64,000 nt of DNA from Reticulitermes speratus. Taxonomy: Eukaryota > Arthropoda > Insecta > Blattodea > Rhinotermitidae. The position numbers and the translations under genes were made by a program. Below, in pieces: positions 13,001 to 22,048 of this stretch. Where the stretch lies: contig JAJKFL010000007.1 in assembly GCA_021186555.1 (NCBI GenBank), positions 3,842,501-3,906,500 of the forward strand. The letters run 5' to 3'. The notes below the pieces were generated by a model, which saw only the letters and a list, made by a program, of their open reading frames with translations, was not told the DNA's origin and searched no databases. Every line of letters begins with the position of its first letter. Within the stretch, counting starts at the first letter, position 1.

Positions 13001-16000
13001 TAAACTAGAGAGTAACTAGAAGAGAAGAGAGGTACTTGTTTTTACAATCATTTTTCCAAAAAATTAAACACAGTTAGAAATTCTTATACAAAACATAAAA
13101 AAAAGATTTTGTACAATTTGCTACTGGATGCCTTACATTCACAAGAAATTTGTCTTCTAACAAATGATATGAGGTAGCTTATTAAGGGATACCAGTATTA
13201 GATTTCACAGACTTCAATAAGCAAAGTGGAGGCTTTCCATGTGTCTAGATGGTCAGTCAAAGACACATTTTTTGAACCTGAATGCAAATAAGTTTAACAA
13301 TAGATAACAATCATCAACCACGGTGAACAACATGTTAAAAAGTTTAAAAATGCTTTATATTCACTTCAAATGTACAAACTTGTATCATTTTCATTCAACT
13401 GAATCAAACCTTACATAGTATTTGCCCTAAACGAAGATGACTCAGAATCTAAGATAACCTCCCTACTAAGAAACCCATCTGCACATGAAAAGTGAGTTTA
13501 TTACCACCTTCATAACCCTCAACTACATATCCTTCACTTCTCTTCTTTACAAATTACCATTTTCAGTTCACAGCTTTGGTGGTACTTTGGACAAACCCAT
13601 GGAAACTCACAATTTTTATTTTAAAATGCATCTCTCTTACTCTCTCTCTCTCTCTCTCTTCGACCATTGATTTGGGAAACCTCATTACAGTTCCTGGCTC
13701 AAGACCTTGAAACACATTTGTCTCCCTCACTCAGTATGCTGCAGTACAATATGGCGTGGATTTCTTCATTTACTAAATCTCAAAAACATAAACCCCACAA
13801 AATCTTAAAAAGTTCAAAACATTTAACAATATTATACATTTCAAGGCAAAACTGTATAGTCTAAATTTACAATATGGCAGAAACTTTGCCTTCTATTGAG
13901 GCAGATATAGTACTGCCATGGTTATTGTGCCATACTTCTCTCCCTCCAATTACTTCAGGCTTCCAGCTGCAAGAGCATGTGTGAAATCAGTCTATTAGAG
14001 TTATAATTGTTCTAGACAGCTGAGACTTTATCTAGAAATCTTTACTCAGTTAAGAAACCTTTCCCATTTCTTTCTAGATCTGAATTCATGTCACATGCTA
14101 GATCCTTCAGCATTTCAAAAACGTGAAGATGCTAGATGATTAAAATATGGTTGTACAAATACATGATTCCCAAAAGTACTGAAGCAGCCCCATAAAATTT
14201 TTAGTACATTAAGACCCCTGTCCATCTGAATACACGTTACAGTTTTAGAGCACTCGGAGAAAGAACAACTGAAGCCACTGCAAATGTTACATGAGGTATA
14301 CTGAACTGAACTGTTGACCAAACAATTCTAATCAAAGTGCTTACGAATTTCCCAATTTGTCATTTAAAATATGCACCAACTGTTTCATTAAATACAACAC
14401 TCTGTCGCCAATCAAGGGTATGTTTAACCTGCAGAATGAGAATCCATGGTCAGTGAATAGTACATTCTATTGGAAATACGGGGTTAGGTTCTCCATGACT
14501 GTCGTTACATTTACATAAACCAATCTAAGTCAAATATTTCTTCACTAAACACAAATTAAAAACACAGTAATGTAAAAAAGTGAAAATATAATAAGATACT
14601 GTGCAACTTCAACACATAAAAAGAAACAAAATTATAGCCTTATAAATAGTAACATCAATGGTAACATTTTATGCACTTGTTAGAATGGGGGGAATGAGTG
14701 CAGAATACACAACACAAGCAATATTTGTATGACTGATCTGAAAATACATTTCCACACCAAACTGTGTATTCATTAATTTTTATGCCATTACTGGAGAACT
14801 GATAAGAGAAAGAAAACACTGCAAACATGAATCCCATAGAAGAAGAATCCACAGGTGGAGAGGAATTACTATATCACTTTCTAAAATATGAGCATTCCCT
14901 TTTAATAACCAAGCATAATCCTAACTCCATTGAGCAGAGTCCTTCTTGAGAAGCTAACAGGTCGTCAGCTAGTCAAGAAATTTCTCGTGTTTTATGGAAC
15001 CTGAAGGTTCATTACCGCACTCACAAGAGCCCGCCACCTGTCCCTATCCTGAGCCATCAAAGAATCAGTCCAGGTTCGAGGCTCTATATAGTGTTTCATA
15101 ACGTGGTAATTTTTTACGATGAGGAGTTGTTAGCACCTCGCCCAACCCCCAAGCTGGAGGACCACCCCTTGTCGGCTGTCCGCGACTGCATATTCGCAGC
15201 TACCCTTCATATCCGCAGGCCGTTCCTCCACCCGCAAACTCAGGACGCGCCATGCCGTGGTGACAGGGACCCAGTAATCATGGAAGCATAATCCCACATA
15301 CAAAAATTGTTTCAAATAACCATCTACTTCCTTGTAGTTATACCTAGTTACCAGGTGACCACAACCAGTTTCTGCAGCACATAAACCAACCTTACATCCA
15401 CTGCTGTTTCCCTACTTACCAACCATTTAAAGCAATTCATAAGCAATCCATATGCAATCTACTTACATTGCTGTTTTGCTGCAGCATAGCTTTTTAATGC
15501 GCCACACAACCATTAAGCAGCACCACAGCAGTAAATACAAAATGGTTAAAACAACTATAATATACAAAAGGATAATAAATTATTTACGCGCATTTAAAAA
15601 TGAATGCTAAAAAATGGTAGCTCTGCAAAGTAACGAAATCTGCAGTGTACAAAAAGAAGTCCCAACATTCTGTGTCACTTAACAGACTTCACTGTAAGCC
15701 CCAGTAGCAATTCCGCACACATCAAAGTGATGATCTCATCATTCCAAACACTAGACAACAATATTTGCATGTCAACCAACTCATCGGCAGCTTAAATGCA
15801 AATTCTGACACATAAGAAGGGTGGGGGATGGAAATATACCGGGTGTCCCAGGAGGAAAGGTCAATATTCTGGGAGGTCATAGTATTGGTCATTCTAAGCA
15901 AAAAATTGTATATGTACGTGTCCTATTCCGAACAGTTTCCGAGATAGAGCTATTTCACTGTACAGTTGCAAAATTGCTGATAAGAAAGATATATTACATA

Positions 16001-19000
16001 CTGTTTCTAATACCGGTATTTATTGTTCAAGTGACAAAGTTGGTACAGTTTACCTAGTATGATACATTTTCGAAAATTCCACCATCAACATCAATGCACT
16101 TTGCAACTCGTGTGAGGACATGGCGCTTCACACCAATTCACATGCTTCAGACAGTGGCGCAGCACGGCAGGAGGGAAGGACAATATTGGGCACCAATTCC
16201 AAACTACTGTACAGTGAAACAGCTCTATCTCAGAAAACGTTCGGAATAGGACACGTGTGCATACACACTTTTTTCCTTAGAATGACCGATACTATGACCT
16301 CCCAGAATATTGACCTTTCCTCCTGGGACACCCGGTATATTAATAAGATAACACAACACTGTTCACCTGTAATATAGTCATACAAAAAAAAAGCAGAACA
16401 TTATGAAACCATAACTTATATTCATAAGATTATCACAAGAAATTAGCAATTTCATTATAACAATATAATTTGCGTTAAGGAGATGAAGGAAAAAGAATGG
16501 GCACTTTGATATGGAACATCCTGTTCTGATGTAAACACAAGATTAGGAAAATTAAATCATCATCAATCAGAACTTTGTATGCCGTTATTCTCACGTTATT
16601 TGATGCTACACGTTTTGGCTTCTTCTACAAAGACATAATCAGGCTCTCAAAATTCTCACAGAAAGCTGGCTCTGTAATGTGCAAAGATTATATCATAATA
16701 CACAGTTTCAAACTCAATAGTGTATTGAGACATAATCAAACAATGTGAGAATAACAGCATGCAAAGTTGTGACTGACAGAGCTTTTAATTTTTCTGATGG
16801 GCACCTCACTAGCACCAGAATATAAATATACTTACGGGACAACTTGACCAAACGCAGACCTGACTCTATTGACCACTGCTTTGGTAACATCTGCAAATAT
16901 CGGTGACGATTCTCCTTCCAATGCATAGTGAAATCCAACGTAAGGTTTCTTGCCAGCGGCTAATATGAGAGATGTCTGTGGGGCACTGGAACGATAACTC
17001 GCACTAAAGCCTCCACACAAAGATGCTGTTACAAGATGATCAAATGTGTTATTTGTAGCTGGACCAACAACTTCTGAGTCTGCCACTCTATTCTGTTCTG
17101 CGAATCCCCATTTCTTGTATGTGAGTGGAGGCGCTTTTAACATCCCACCGCAGTTTGCTTGCACTGAAATGTAAATCCAGAACACACAAAAACCTTATTA
17201 CACTGAAGCCACAGAAAGAAGCCCCACAGATTAACCCCCTCCACATCTCCGTTGCGTTGTTATACTCCCCTTCCAGCATACTTCCCTTCTTTACATTACT
17301 CATCCCATTTGTTTAATATGTAAAAACCAATAATATAACTACGGAACATAACAATCACCTCTATGTTTCAGCTTTATAAACAAGCCATCATCATGCTGTA
17401 CAACAAAACAAATATGTAACGTATATTCTCGAATCTAATGCGCATCCGAAACTAATACGCACCCAGTTTTTGGCGACTTCTTAAACGAAAAAAAGTTAGT
17501 TCGCGATTCTAATCCGCACCTTTCCTTCAACCACCCCTTGCCCACGGGGCGACTGATTGAATAATATTGGATGTTACCAATGCGTTCAAATCCGACGCTA
17601 CGCCTGTGGCCGATGAGTCATACCGATAGAGGCGGGGCCTTTCTCAACAGACGTGCGCAATCTCGTCTGAAGCCAGCTGAGCTTTAGTTGTTGAAACGTG
17701 GGAGGTGCTTGTTCCAATTTGTCGTGTACCGTAGTTATGGAAGAGGGACACCTGAAATCTAAACGACTCTCATATACGGCGAAGTTCAAACGTGAAGTTA
17801 TTCGGTGCGCAGAGGAGAATGGAAACCATACAGCCGCTGCAATTTTTGGAGTTAATGAAAGCAACGTTCGACTATGGCGGAAACACAAGGCAGCAATCAG
17901 CGGGTGTGACGCAGCTCCTTCAGAAGTGGCGCGGTGGGTGTCGGCTGCATGGAAAGCCATCCCGGAGAGCATTATCGTCAGATCTTTCAAGAAGTGTTGC
18001 ATAAGCAATGCTTTGGACGGAACTGAAGATGACATTGTATGGGAGGACGATGTTGAAGATAAAGATGATAGTGACTGGGTGGAGAGCACGGATAACGATT
18101 CACTTATGAGTGATGACGGCGAGTCTGATGAACAATAAATTATAATAATAAATAATAAAATAATAGATTATTGTATTGTATTGTTCTTACGGCACGTACA
18201 GCAGCTCAATCATTTTTCCAAAATCCAGCTCTAGACCGCGAATCTAATACGCATCTGATTTTTTAGCCCTCTAAAACTGTAAAAAGGGTGCGCAGATTCG
18301 AGAATATACGGTAATATACAACATGGATATAGACATGTCCAAGATTGACATCTCAGATTGTTACAATTCATGTTCATAAAACATCATTAATATCATATTA
18401 TATTAAAACTTCCTGACATAACATTCATATCAGACATGCTGGCTTAAACCGTAGATGTGCATCACATAGAGCTAAAAATATTAAAATCAAGAGGGGAGGG
18501 CAGGGGGAAAGAAAAATATGTTTAAAAAGAAACCACAGGCGGGAATCAATTTGACGATAAACACACAGTGACAACTAAGAAGATATTTGGAACAACTGTA
18601 AAAAGCAAAAGTACCACCAAGCAGTTCTGCATATATACCCCCTCCCCTTTCACCTAGTCAAACATGACTATTGCAGTTGGCAGTGAACGGCAAAAGCAAC
18701 AGCTGACATGCTTGATCTGGGAACACCACAGGGATTAATTTGCAATGACATTGTACAAATACTACAACATTTAAATACTTCAATTACAGTAGTACTGGAG
18801 TCAAAGATTTATAAAATTCTCCAGGATCACAAAAACTCCTTCACTGCAGCCCCTAACACAAAATTACCTCTTGCTAACTGGTTGCGACAGGCACGCAAAG
18901 TCTGGAACAGTCCAAAGCCTGCTAAAACACACACAGCAGTGGGGTACATGACATACACTTCCTCACTGTGCTCTTGTGCTGTTGGAAATCTAGCTGGTTC

Positions 19001-22000
19001 AAAAGACTGGCACTTCAGATGTGTGACTGACTCATTATGCAGCAGCTCCGATAGGAGAAGACTGGAATTCTGGGGGAAAAAAAAAAAAAAAAATTATGCT
19101 TTAACACAGAAATGTAATGTAACAAATATGTGGGCACAGTTGAAAATATTCCCTTAACATTTGAATCTATGTTACCCCTTTCCTATTCACCGCCAGAAGG
19201 CCTCCAACATCACAATTTTCCTCACACGTCAAAATTTTTAAGCCCTCTGCTAACTACTAATGACTTTACCATCAAATTATAATCATGTGCTAAGTATTAT
19301 AGTTTTAAGCTTTGTAATTCTTATGCATATGGCATGAGTCTTCAACCTATGGCCAGTGGAATGGATGGACCCCACGGTACCTCTTCAGGTCATCCTTTCA
19401 GTATCTCAGTAACTAACATGCAACTAGGGACATTCCTACAGTACAGTGAATAGTCCATGCTCTGAAAATTGGTATCAAGGTACTGCTTTAATTTTGTGAT
19501 TCCAATCAATTTGATTTTGTTGAGCACTGAGTTCATTATTTTGTAGAATTGTAGTGTCAACATAGACCTAAAATCAGGTGACATAACACCCCTCAGTGTT
19601 TTGGTAACACAACAGAAATTACTCATTTCTTGAGTGAGAATTTAAAAGAAAAAAAAACGATTCAACAACTTTTATAGTCATTTTTTTATTCTATTTTCAC
19701 CGTGCATTTTTCGAGTATAAACAATGTTTTTATAGTCATATTACAACAAATACCATACACGTATCTTTAGAGAACCACTCTTGACTGAGGTCAGTGCTTC
19801 TCCAGTAAAATGCCAACTTGAATTGAGTGCACTGTAGCAGGACTCAATTTTGTGTAGCAGTTTCAACCACCTTCTCCCTAAACAGGTCACAGAAGCCTCT
19901 AATACGCTCCCCGAAGGAAGGGAAGCAGAACATTTTCTCCCCACACAGGACAGTTTCATCCCTCTGAGGTGACACCTCCTTACCTATGCCCGCATTATTA
20001 GGGTTCAGCACTTCTCACTTTCTACCACCAATCTCCTAGAGACTGGAAAAGGTCCACATACATGTAATTTTCCCTCTCTACAATCTCAATCATATTTCTC
20101 ATCCTTGTCACCAGTCTCCATCCTAGACTCTCGGCATTCCAAACCCACAGCTCCCCTGCTCTGTGGATTGTTAGTATAATGCTTCTGATGAAGATGAAAT
20201 AATTTTACTAACCTCTGTGTAAAACCGCACAAATCCTGATGAGAAGCCAGCAATAATACATGTCCAATCTGGACCACAATGACTGCTTTTTCCTTGTGAG
20301 ATTAATGGCAGACACAGGACTGAGGTTATCTGCTCACTAGAAGGAAGAAAAAGTTCAGTACTGGTATTTGCAAAATACTCTTCAAAATGAACAATGTCTA
20401 ACAGAAAATATATGACAGTATTACGTATGAACTTACTTTTCATGCTCGCAAGGATTTCCACGCCATGTGATGTGGTACTTGGTCTTAACCTCCCCCTCTT
20501 CTTGTGAATCCCATTTTGCTATAAAAAATAATATGCAGTCCAGTAACAACATTCAAGATTTCTTGTGCAGGAACCTAGCTAATGTCACCGCATATGAACA
20601 TGCTTTTTCCCCAGAATTTAGAATGGCACACATCTGTTACTGTCTACGGACCGAAACACGCGTAGAGGAATACATCGATATTAATAAAAACTATAAAATA
20701 GTTTATGTTTGTGCATCTGTTGGTTACTGAATACTAAATGACACTGTGTAGTTTGGTAAACAGCGACCAGTGTTTTGAAGGAACCTGTACATCTGAAACA
20801 ACAGCAAACTCCTATCAGGCTACACGGTGTCACATGCCACATGACCATATTCTTCTACTATGAAAACAACTCTGTGCATGTTTCAACACTCTTTGCCTGA
20901 AAAAATAAACTGTATCAAAAATGCCCAACCTCAATAATTCAGTTCGTAATCACTTTAATACCAAGTACAGAAATACTGTGATATACATGCATACTAAGCT
21001 ACTCAACTCACTGCAATACAATTTGTGTGTATCTTCTGCTCCTATTTATAACTAGCAACCCTGCTATCTTCTGCTAAAAACTCATTACACATAAATGACA
21101 GAATAGCAAGCATTATCATCCATATTCTGCTCATATTCATAACTACTATAGACTTTTGATTCCAAACATACGGTAAAATGTGAGAGTACAAAGCCTCAAT
21201 GCTTGCACACAGGCCTACATAGATTAAACAGATGCACAAAATAACATACTGTGAGCCCAAAGCCACTTAATGTTATGTTAAACATTTCATACAGTTGAAA
21301 CTAATTGAGACTGAATATAATAACTTGAGACTTTAATAAAACTGGGTTCATTTATGAAAGGAATAACAGTATATACACACAAAAAATAATCTCCCCTTTA
21401 CACCTGAAGATTAAAAAGTCTCAATTGTCATTACCTTCAGTAGCAAGGTCATGTCACTAGAGGTCATTAAAATACTTTCTTTAAATCTGTATCTTTAACT
21501 GCATTGGTATTATAACCATAAACAACCTTTCGGCACAGCACAGGTTCCTAAGATTTTTGTAGTTTCTTACCTCTCAAATCCATGCAGATTTTATTTGATC
21601 ATAAAACAGCAATACTACCCACTGGGTTTGGATATAATAAAATGTTCAGAAAGCCAACTGCATTTGACAAAAGTAACAGACATTATGCTGGGCAGGGAGA
21701 AACTCACATGTCAAAATTATCATAACATTCTTGTGAGCAATCACAAGCAACTCTCCTGTTGATGACAGTGAAAGGAGGCATTCTTGTAACCAACACTGTT
21801 CTTTGCAGTTCGACTTTTGTGAGTGTGCGTCTGGCCAATCCCAAGAATCGAAAGACTCTGCATAAACAGAAAAACATAAAATCATTACAACCATGACGCA
21901 ACATATGCATAACCTTTGGCGAACTGAAAATTCACAGCCATTTCAATACTGTCATTTAATTACCCATTTCATTATCCGGAGGGAACAGATGTCTTTTAAT

Positions 22001-22048
22001 AGTGTCAACGTCAATTAAACTAGCGATAGTTTTAATTTGAGACGACAT
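901..22048 (-). CDS. RAB3GAP2: Rab3 GTPase-activating protein non-catalytic subunit, 5' half (12 exons, partial)
   Basis: RAB3GAP2 pairs with the catalytic subunit RAB3GAP1. The complex acts on Rab3 in regulated exocytosis and as an exchange factor for Rab18 at the ER. Twelve exons can be joined with GT-AG borders: 22048-21964, 21857-21708, 20518-20437, 20336-20213, 19069-18868, 17163-16836, 12617-12531, 10951-10812, 9570-9375, 6139-5998, 2390-2152 and 1052-901. Phases agree at every junction. The product is about 642 residues and follows the family in order: the [19 protein letters not shown] block, the [17 protein letters not shown] block, [39 protein letters not shown] and [17 protein letters not shown]. 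Vertebrate members are near 1,390 residues, so the C-terminal half lies beyond the left edge. Introns range from about 90 bp to over 4 kb and hold many transposons. One extra base breaks the frame in exon 10. The assignment is by recalled family sequence, not a search. Confidence 0.93.
1368..2062. mobile_element. Non-autonomous inverted-repeat element in a RAB3GAP2 intron
   Basis: The ends are imperfect inverted repeats of about 40 bp: AGGGTGTTTCAG then CCATACTTTG at the left, and their reverse complement CAAAGTATGG then CTGAAACACCCT at the right. The interior (about 600 bp) shows no long ORF. It lies between exons 12 and 11. The superfamily is not clear. Confidence 0.7.
2152..2390 (-). CDS. 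RAB3GAP2: RAB3GAP2 exon 11
   Basis: Acceptor TTTATTACAG, donor G|GTAAGT, phase 2 to 1. It encodes [20 protein letters not shown], an acidic stretch, [20 protein letters not shown] and [15 protein letters not shown]. It aligns with the helical region after the propeller (SDKKSERAKDMHLVKKL). Confidence 0.95.
2391..3350. other. RAB3GAP2 intron, AT-rich, no gene
   Basis: Intronic sequence without a convincing ORF or repeat, except a decayed hammerhead-like motif at 3176-3222. Confidence 0.6.
3176..3222 (-). ncRNA. Decayed hammerhead-ribozyme-like motif
   Basis: On the minus strand it reads CTCC, CTGATCA (one change from CTGATGA), a perfect CGATC/GATCG stem with a six-base loop, then GAAAC and CTGTA. 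The order and spacing fit a type I hammerhead with a tiny stem III. The core change suggests it is no longer active. Confidence 0.4.
3351..4823 (-). mobile_element. Tigger (pogo-type) DNA transposon, decayed
   Basis: The ends are inverted repeats starting CAGTGAAACCTCTATCCATC, each flanked by TA, the target site of this superfamily. The minus strand keeps most of a Tigger transposase: [12 protein letters not shown] near 4590, [14 protein letters not shown] near 4480, a [15 protein letters not shown] block, [31 protein letters not shown] (second catalytic Asp) and [12 protein letters not shown]. The N-terminal helix-turn-helix half is missing. At least two in-frame stops (near 4532 and 4345) interrupt the rest, so this copy is dead and internally deleted. 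The open piece at 3636-4340 is the C-terminal DDE part. It sits in a RAB3GAP2 intron. Confidence 0.95.
4824..5997. other. RAB3GAP2 intron, no gene
   Basis: AT-rich intronic sequence. I see only a TACCATCATCAGGGGGC fragment near 5323 that recalls half of the hammerhead-like motif, without the GAAA half in place. Confidence 0.5.
5998..6139 (-). CDS. RAB3GAP2: RAB3GAP2 exon 10, with a one-base frame break
   Basis: Acceptor CATACTTGCAG, donor AG|GTACGT. In the phase set by exon 9 it starts [14 protein letters not shown], matching the family CRLLYPGYKIMGLNN. The end of the exon ([18 protein letters not shown]) matches VDPxSGSVKTVNVPFHLAL but lies one frame over, and that frame is the one needed by exon 11. 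The best fit is one extra T in a run of five (near 6053-6057), giving PQFFLCF before IDPSG. It could be an assembly error or a real allele. Exon borders are otherwise normal. Confidence 0.88.
6684..7840 (-). mobile_element. Mariner-like transposon relic
   Basis: Read on the minus strand, fragments follow the mariner transposase in order: a [15 protein letters not shown]...HKRFLDS helix-turn-helix segment near 7650-7720, an [20 protein letters not shown] segment near 7500, GDESxxFQYD near 7310, and [20 protein letters not shown] near 7020, where the second catalytic Asp of the HDNAxxH motif is kept in altered form. Many stops and shifts separate them. The terminal repeats are not clear. It lies inside a RAB3GAP2 intron. 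Confidence 0.85.
7960..8060. repeat. Fragment of a dispersed repeat
   Basis: TGTTTCAG..CCCTGATGTTGGAGGCAG..ACAAGGTGTCACATCTTC recurs in weaker form near 9600-9770, 11040-11165, 20760-20850, 29725-29800, 32785-32850 and 39650-39720. Typical shared words are CTTCTGGGATATGAAGCC and GGTACC. These are old copies of one interspersed family; type unknown. Confidence 0.5.
8061..9374. other. RAB3GAP2 intron, AT-rich, no gene
   Basis: Includes a very AT-rich stretch at 8580-8720. No ORF, tRNA or clear repeat was seen. Confidence 0.6.
9375..9570 (-). CDS. RAB3GAP2: RAB3GAP2 exon 9
   Basis: Acceptor GCTTTTGCAG, donor AG|GTGATT, phase 1 to 2. It encodes [20 protein letters not shown], a linker, then [20 protein letters not shown] and [16 protein letters not shown]. 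This matches the FLVIYxPRRGILEVWSTQQGPRV block. Confidence 0.96.
9855..10075 (+). repeat. Old SINE-like copy with SINE-A tail
   Basis: The end (CCATCTAGTGACGAGGTAAG..GTAAAGCTGCACCTCCACTC) matches the tail of the SINE-A copies at 38727 and 55757. The first part resembles 11815-12000. It is heavily diverged and so old. Confidence 0.55.
10812..10951 (-). CDS. RAB3GAP2: RAB3GAP2 exon 8
   Basis: Acceptor TTTTTTCAG, donor G|GTATGT, phase 2 to 1. It encodes [20 protein letters not shown] and [20 protein letters not shown], matching the family's RFGLPDxxRHGE...DDFGRVILLDVxRGIAIRMWKGYRDAQ. Confidence 0.96.
11815..12310 (+). repeat. Old SINE-A-like copy
   Basis: It contains a B-box-like GGTTCAACTCCTAGCAGGGG, then CATCCAGACCTGC and GGAGCTGTAACTCCACTC, in the order of SINE-A. 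It is strongly diverged and lies in the intron between RAB3GAP2 exons 8 and 7. Confidence 0.55.
12531..12617 (-). CDS. RAB3GAP2: RAB3GAP2 exon 7
   Basis: Acceptor ATGTTCCAG, donor AG|GTAAGT, phase 2 to 2, 87 nt. It encodes [20 protein letters not shown] then EPPVSMVC. This is the poorly conserved basic linker before the RFGLxD motif. A second possible donor (ATG|GTATGT) lies 10 nt upstream, but only the chosen one keeps the phase with exon 8. Confidence 0.85.
12618..14900. other. RAB3GAP2 intron, no gene
   Basis: No coding signal was found. It contains a short (CT)n tract at about 13636-13658. Confidence 0.6.
14925..15090 (-). mobile_element. 3' end of an endonuclease-RT type LINE
   Basis: On the minus strand it reads DRDRWRALV-like residues then MNLxVP and a stop, followed by the tail with AAGAAGGACTCTGCTC. 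The same tail occurs at 32240-32470, 39385-39530, 52815-53000, 59715-59945 and 63705-63860. All copies are 5'-truncated. Confidence 0.7.
15836..16338. mobile_element. Long-inverted-repeat MITE, mariner-related
   Basis: The two arms of about 130 bp (15836-15965 and 16210-16338) are near-perfect reverse complements, from CCGGGTGTCCCAGGAGGAAA inwards, with TA next to each end. The centre, on the minus strand, keeps [19 protein letters not shown], which looks like the C-terminal tail of a mariner/IS630-type transposase (RVxxCIxxxGGxFE). It therefore looks like an internal-deletion derivative of such a transposon. It sits in the exon 7-exon 6 intron of RAB3GAP2. Confidence 0.85.
16836..17163 (-). 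CDS. RAB3GAP2: RAB3GAP2 exon 6
   Basis: Acceptor TTACATTTCAG, donor CC|GTAAGT, phase 1 to 2, 328 nt and the largest exon here. It encodes [20 protein letters not shown] followed by a variable stretch and [20 protein letters not shown]. The PPLxYKKWG and GFxYALEG motifs are family signatures. Confidence 0.96.
17419..18311 (+). mobile_element. Pogo/Tigger-like element, internally deleted, one intact ORF
   Basis: The terminal inverted repeats are CGTATATTCTCGAATCT with TA duplications (17417-17418 and 18312-18313). It is 893 bp, far shorter than full elements, and carries only the ORF described separately. It lies in the intron between RAB3GAP2 exons 6 and 5 in the opposite orientation to the gene. 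Confidence 0.9.
17737..18138 (+). CDS. Transposon ORF: pogo-type DNA-binding domain fused to acidic tail
   Basis: The uninterrupted 133-residue frame starts at the ATG in [20 protein letters not shown]; an in-frame ATG upstream at 17698 adds 13 residues. Residues about 10-45 ([20 protein letters not shown], then [13 protein letters not shown]) form a helix-turn-helix like that of pogo/Tigger transposases. Residues about 62-90 ([20 protein letters not shown], then [15 protein letters not shown]) match the usual C-terminal end of the same proteins. The whole DDE catalytic core between them is absent, yet the frame is kept across the join. The end is strongly acidic. It could bind transposon ends without cutting, but activity is only inferred. 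Confidence 0.75.
   Translation: MEEGHLKSKRLSYTAKFKREVIRCAEENGNHTAAAIFGVNESNVRLWRKHKAAISGCDAAPSEVARWVSAAWKAIPESIIVRSFKKCCISNALDGTEDDIVWEDDVEDKDDSDWVESTDNDSLMSDDGESDEQ
18868..19069 (-). CDS. RAB3GAP2: RAB3GAP2 exon 5
   Basis: Acceptor TTTTCCCCCAG, donor G|GTAATT, phase 0 to 1. It encodes [20 protein letters not shown], an [17 protein letters not shown] segment and [17 protein letters not shown]. This matches the family block that ends GFSLFQSLRACRNQ. Confidence 0.95.
19070..20212. other. RAB3GAP2 intron 4, no further gene
   Basis: No recognisable coding or mobile element. An A-rich run sits at 19077-19093 beside the exon 5 acceptor. Confidence 0.6.
20213..20336 (-). CDS. RAB3GAP2: RAB3GAP2 exon 4
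   Basis: Acceptor CTTCCTTCTAG, donor GAG|GTTAGT, phase 2 to 0. It encodes [20 protein letters not shown] and [20 protein letters not shown]. This DWTCI-x-GF-x-SG-xVRFYTE block is one of the most conserved signatures of the family. Confidence 0.96.
20437..20518 (-). CDS. RAB3GAP2: RAB3GAP2 exon 3
   Basis: Acceptor TTTTTTATAG, donor AA|GTAAGT, phase 1 to 2. It encodes [20 protein letters not shown], then GNPCEHE, corresponding to the family segment around [20 protein letters not shown]. It lies only about 100 bp from exon 4. Confidence 0.9.
20519..21707. other. RAB3GAP2 intron 2, no further gene
   Basis: AT-rich, with a faint dispersed-repeat fragment at about 20760-20850 (ACGGTGTCACATG). Confidence 0.6.
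21708..21857 (-). CDS. RAB3GAP2: RAB3GAP2 exon 2
   Basis: Acceptor TTTATGCAG, donor T|GTGAGT, phase 1 in and out. It encodes [10 protein letters not shown], then [20 protein letters not shown]. This matches the family segment of an acidic/Trp-rich stretch followed by WLQDCxLSLSPTxDLxVIA, the first strands of the N-terminal beta-propeller-like region. Confidence 0.93.
21964..22048 (-). CDS. RAB3GAP2: RAB3GAP2 exon 1 (start codon)
   Basis: The ATG at 22048 opens [20 protein letters not shown], followed by LFPPDNEM, which resembles the family N-terminus with its LFP motif. The donor is G|GTAATT, leaving phase 1. No in-frame ATG is needed upstream. The bases just 5' show no obvious TATA box. Confidence 0.8.

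Noticed and set aside
17598-18089. 163-residue Ser-rich minus-strand ORF
   Set aside because: Shadow of the pogo-like ORF on the plus strand.
18708-19157. 149-residue plus-strand ORF
   Set aside because: Shadow of RAB3GAP2 exon 5, which is coding on the minus strand.
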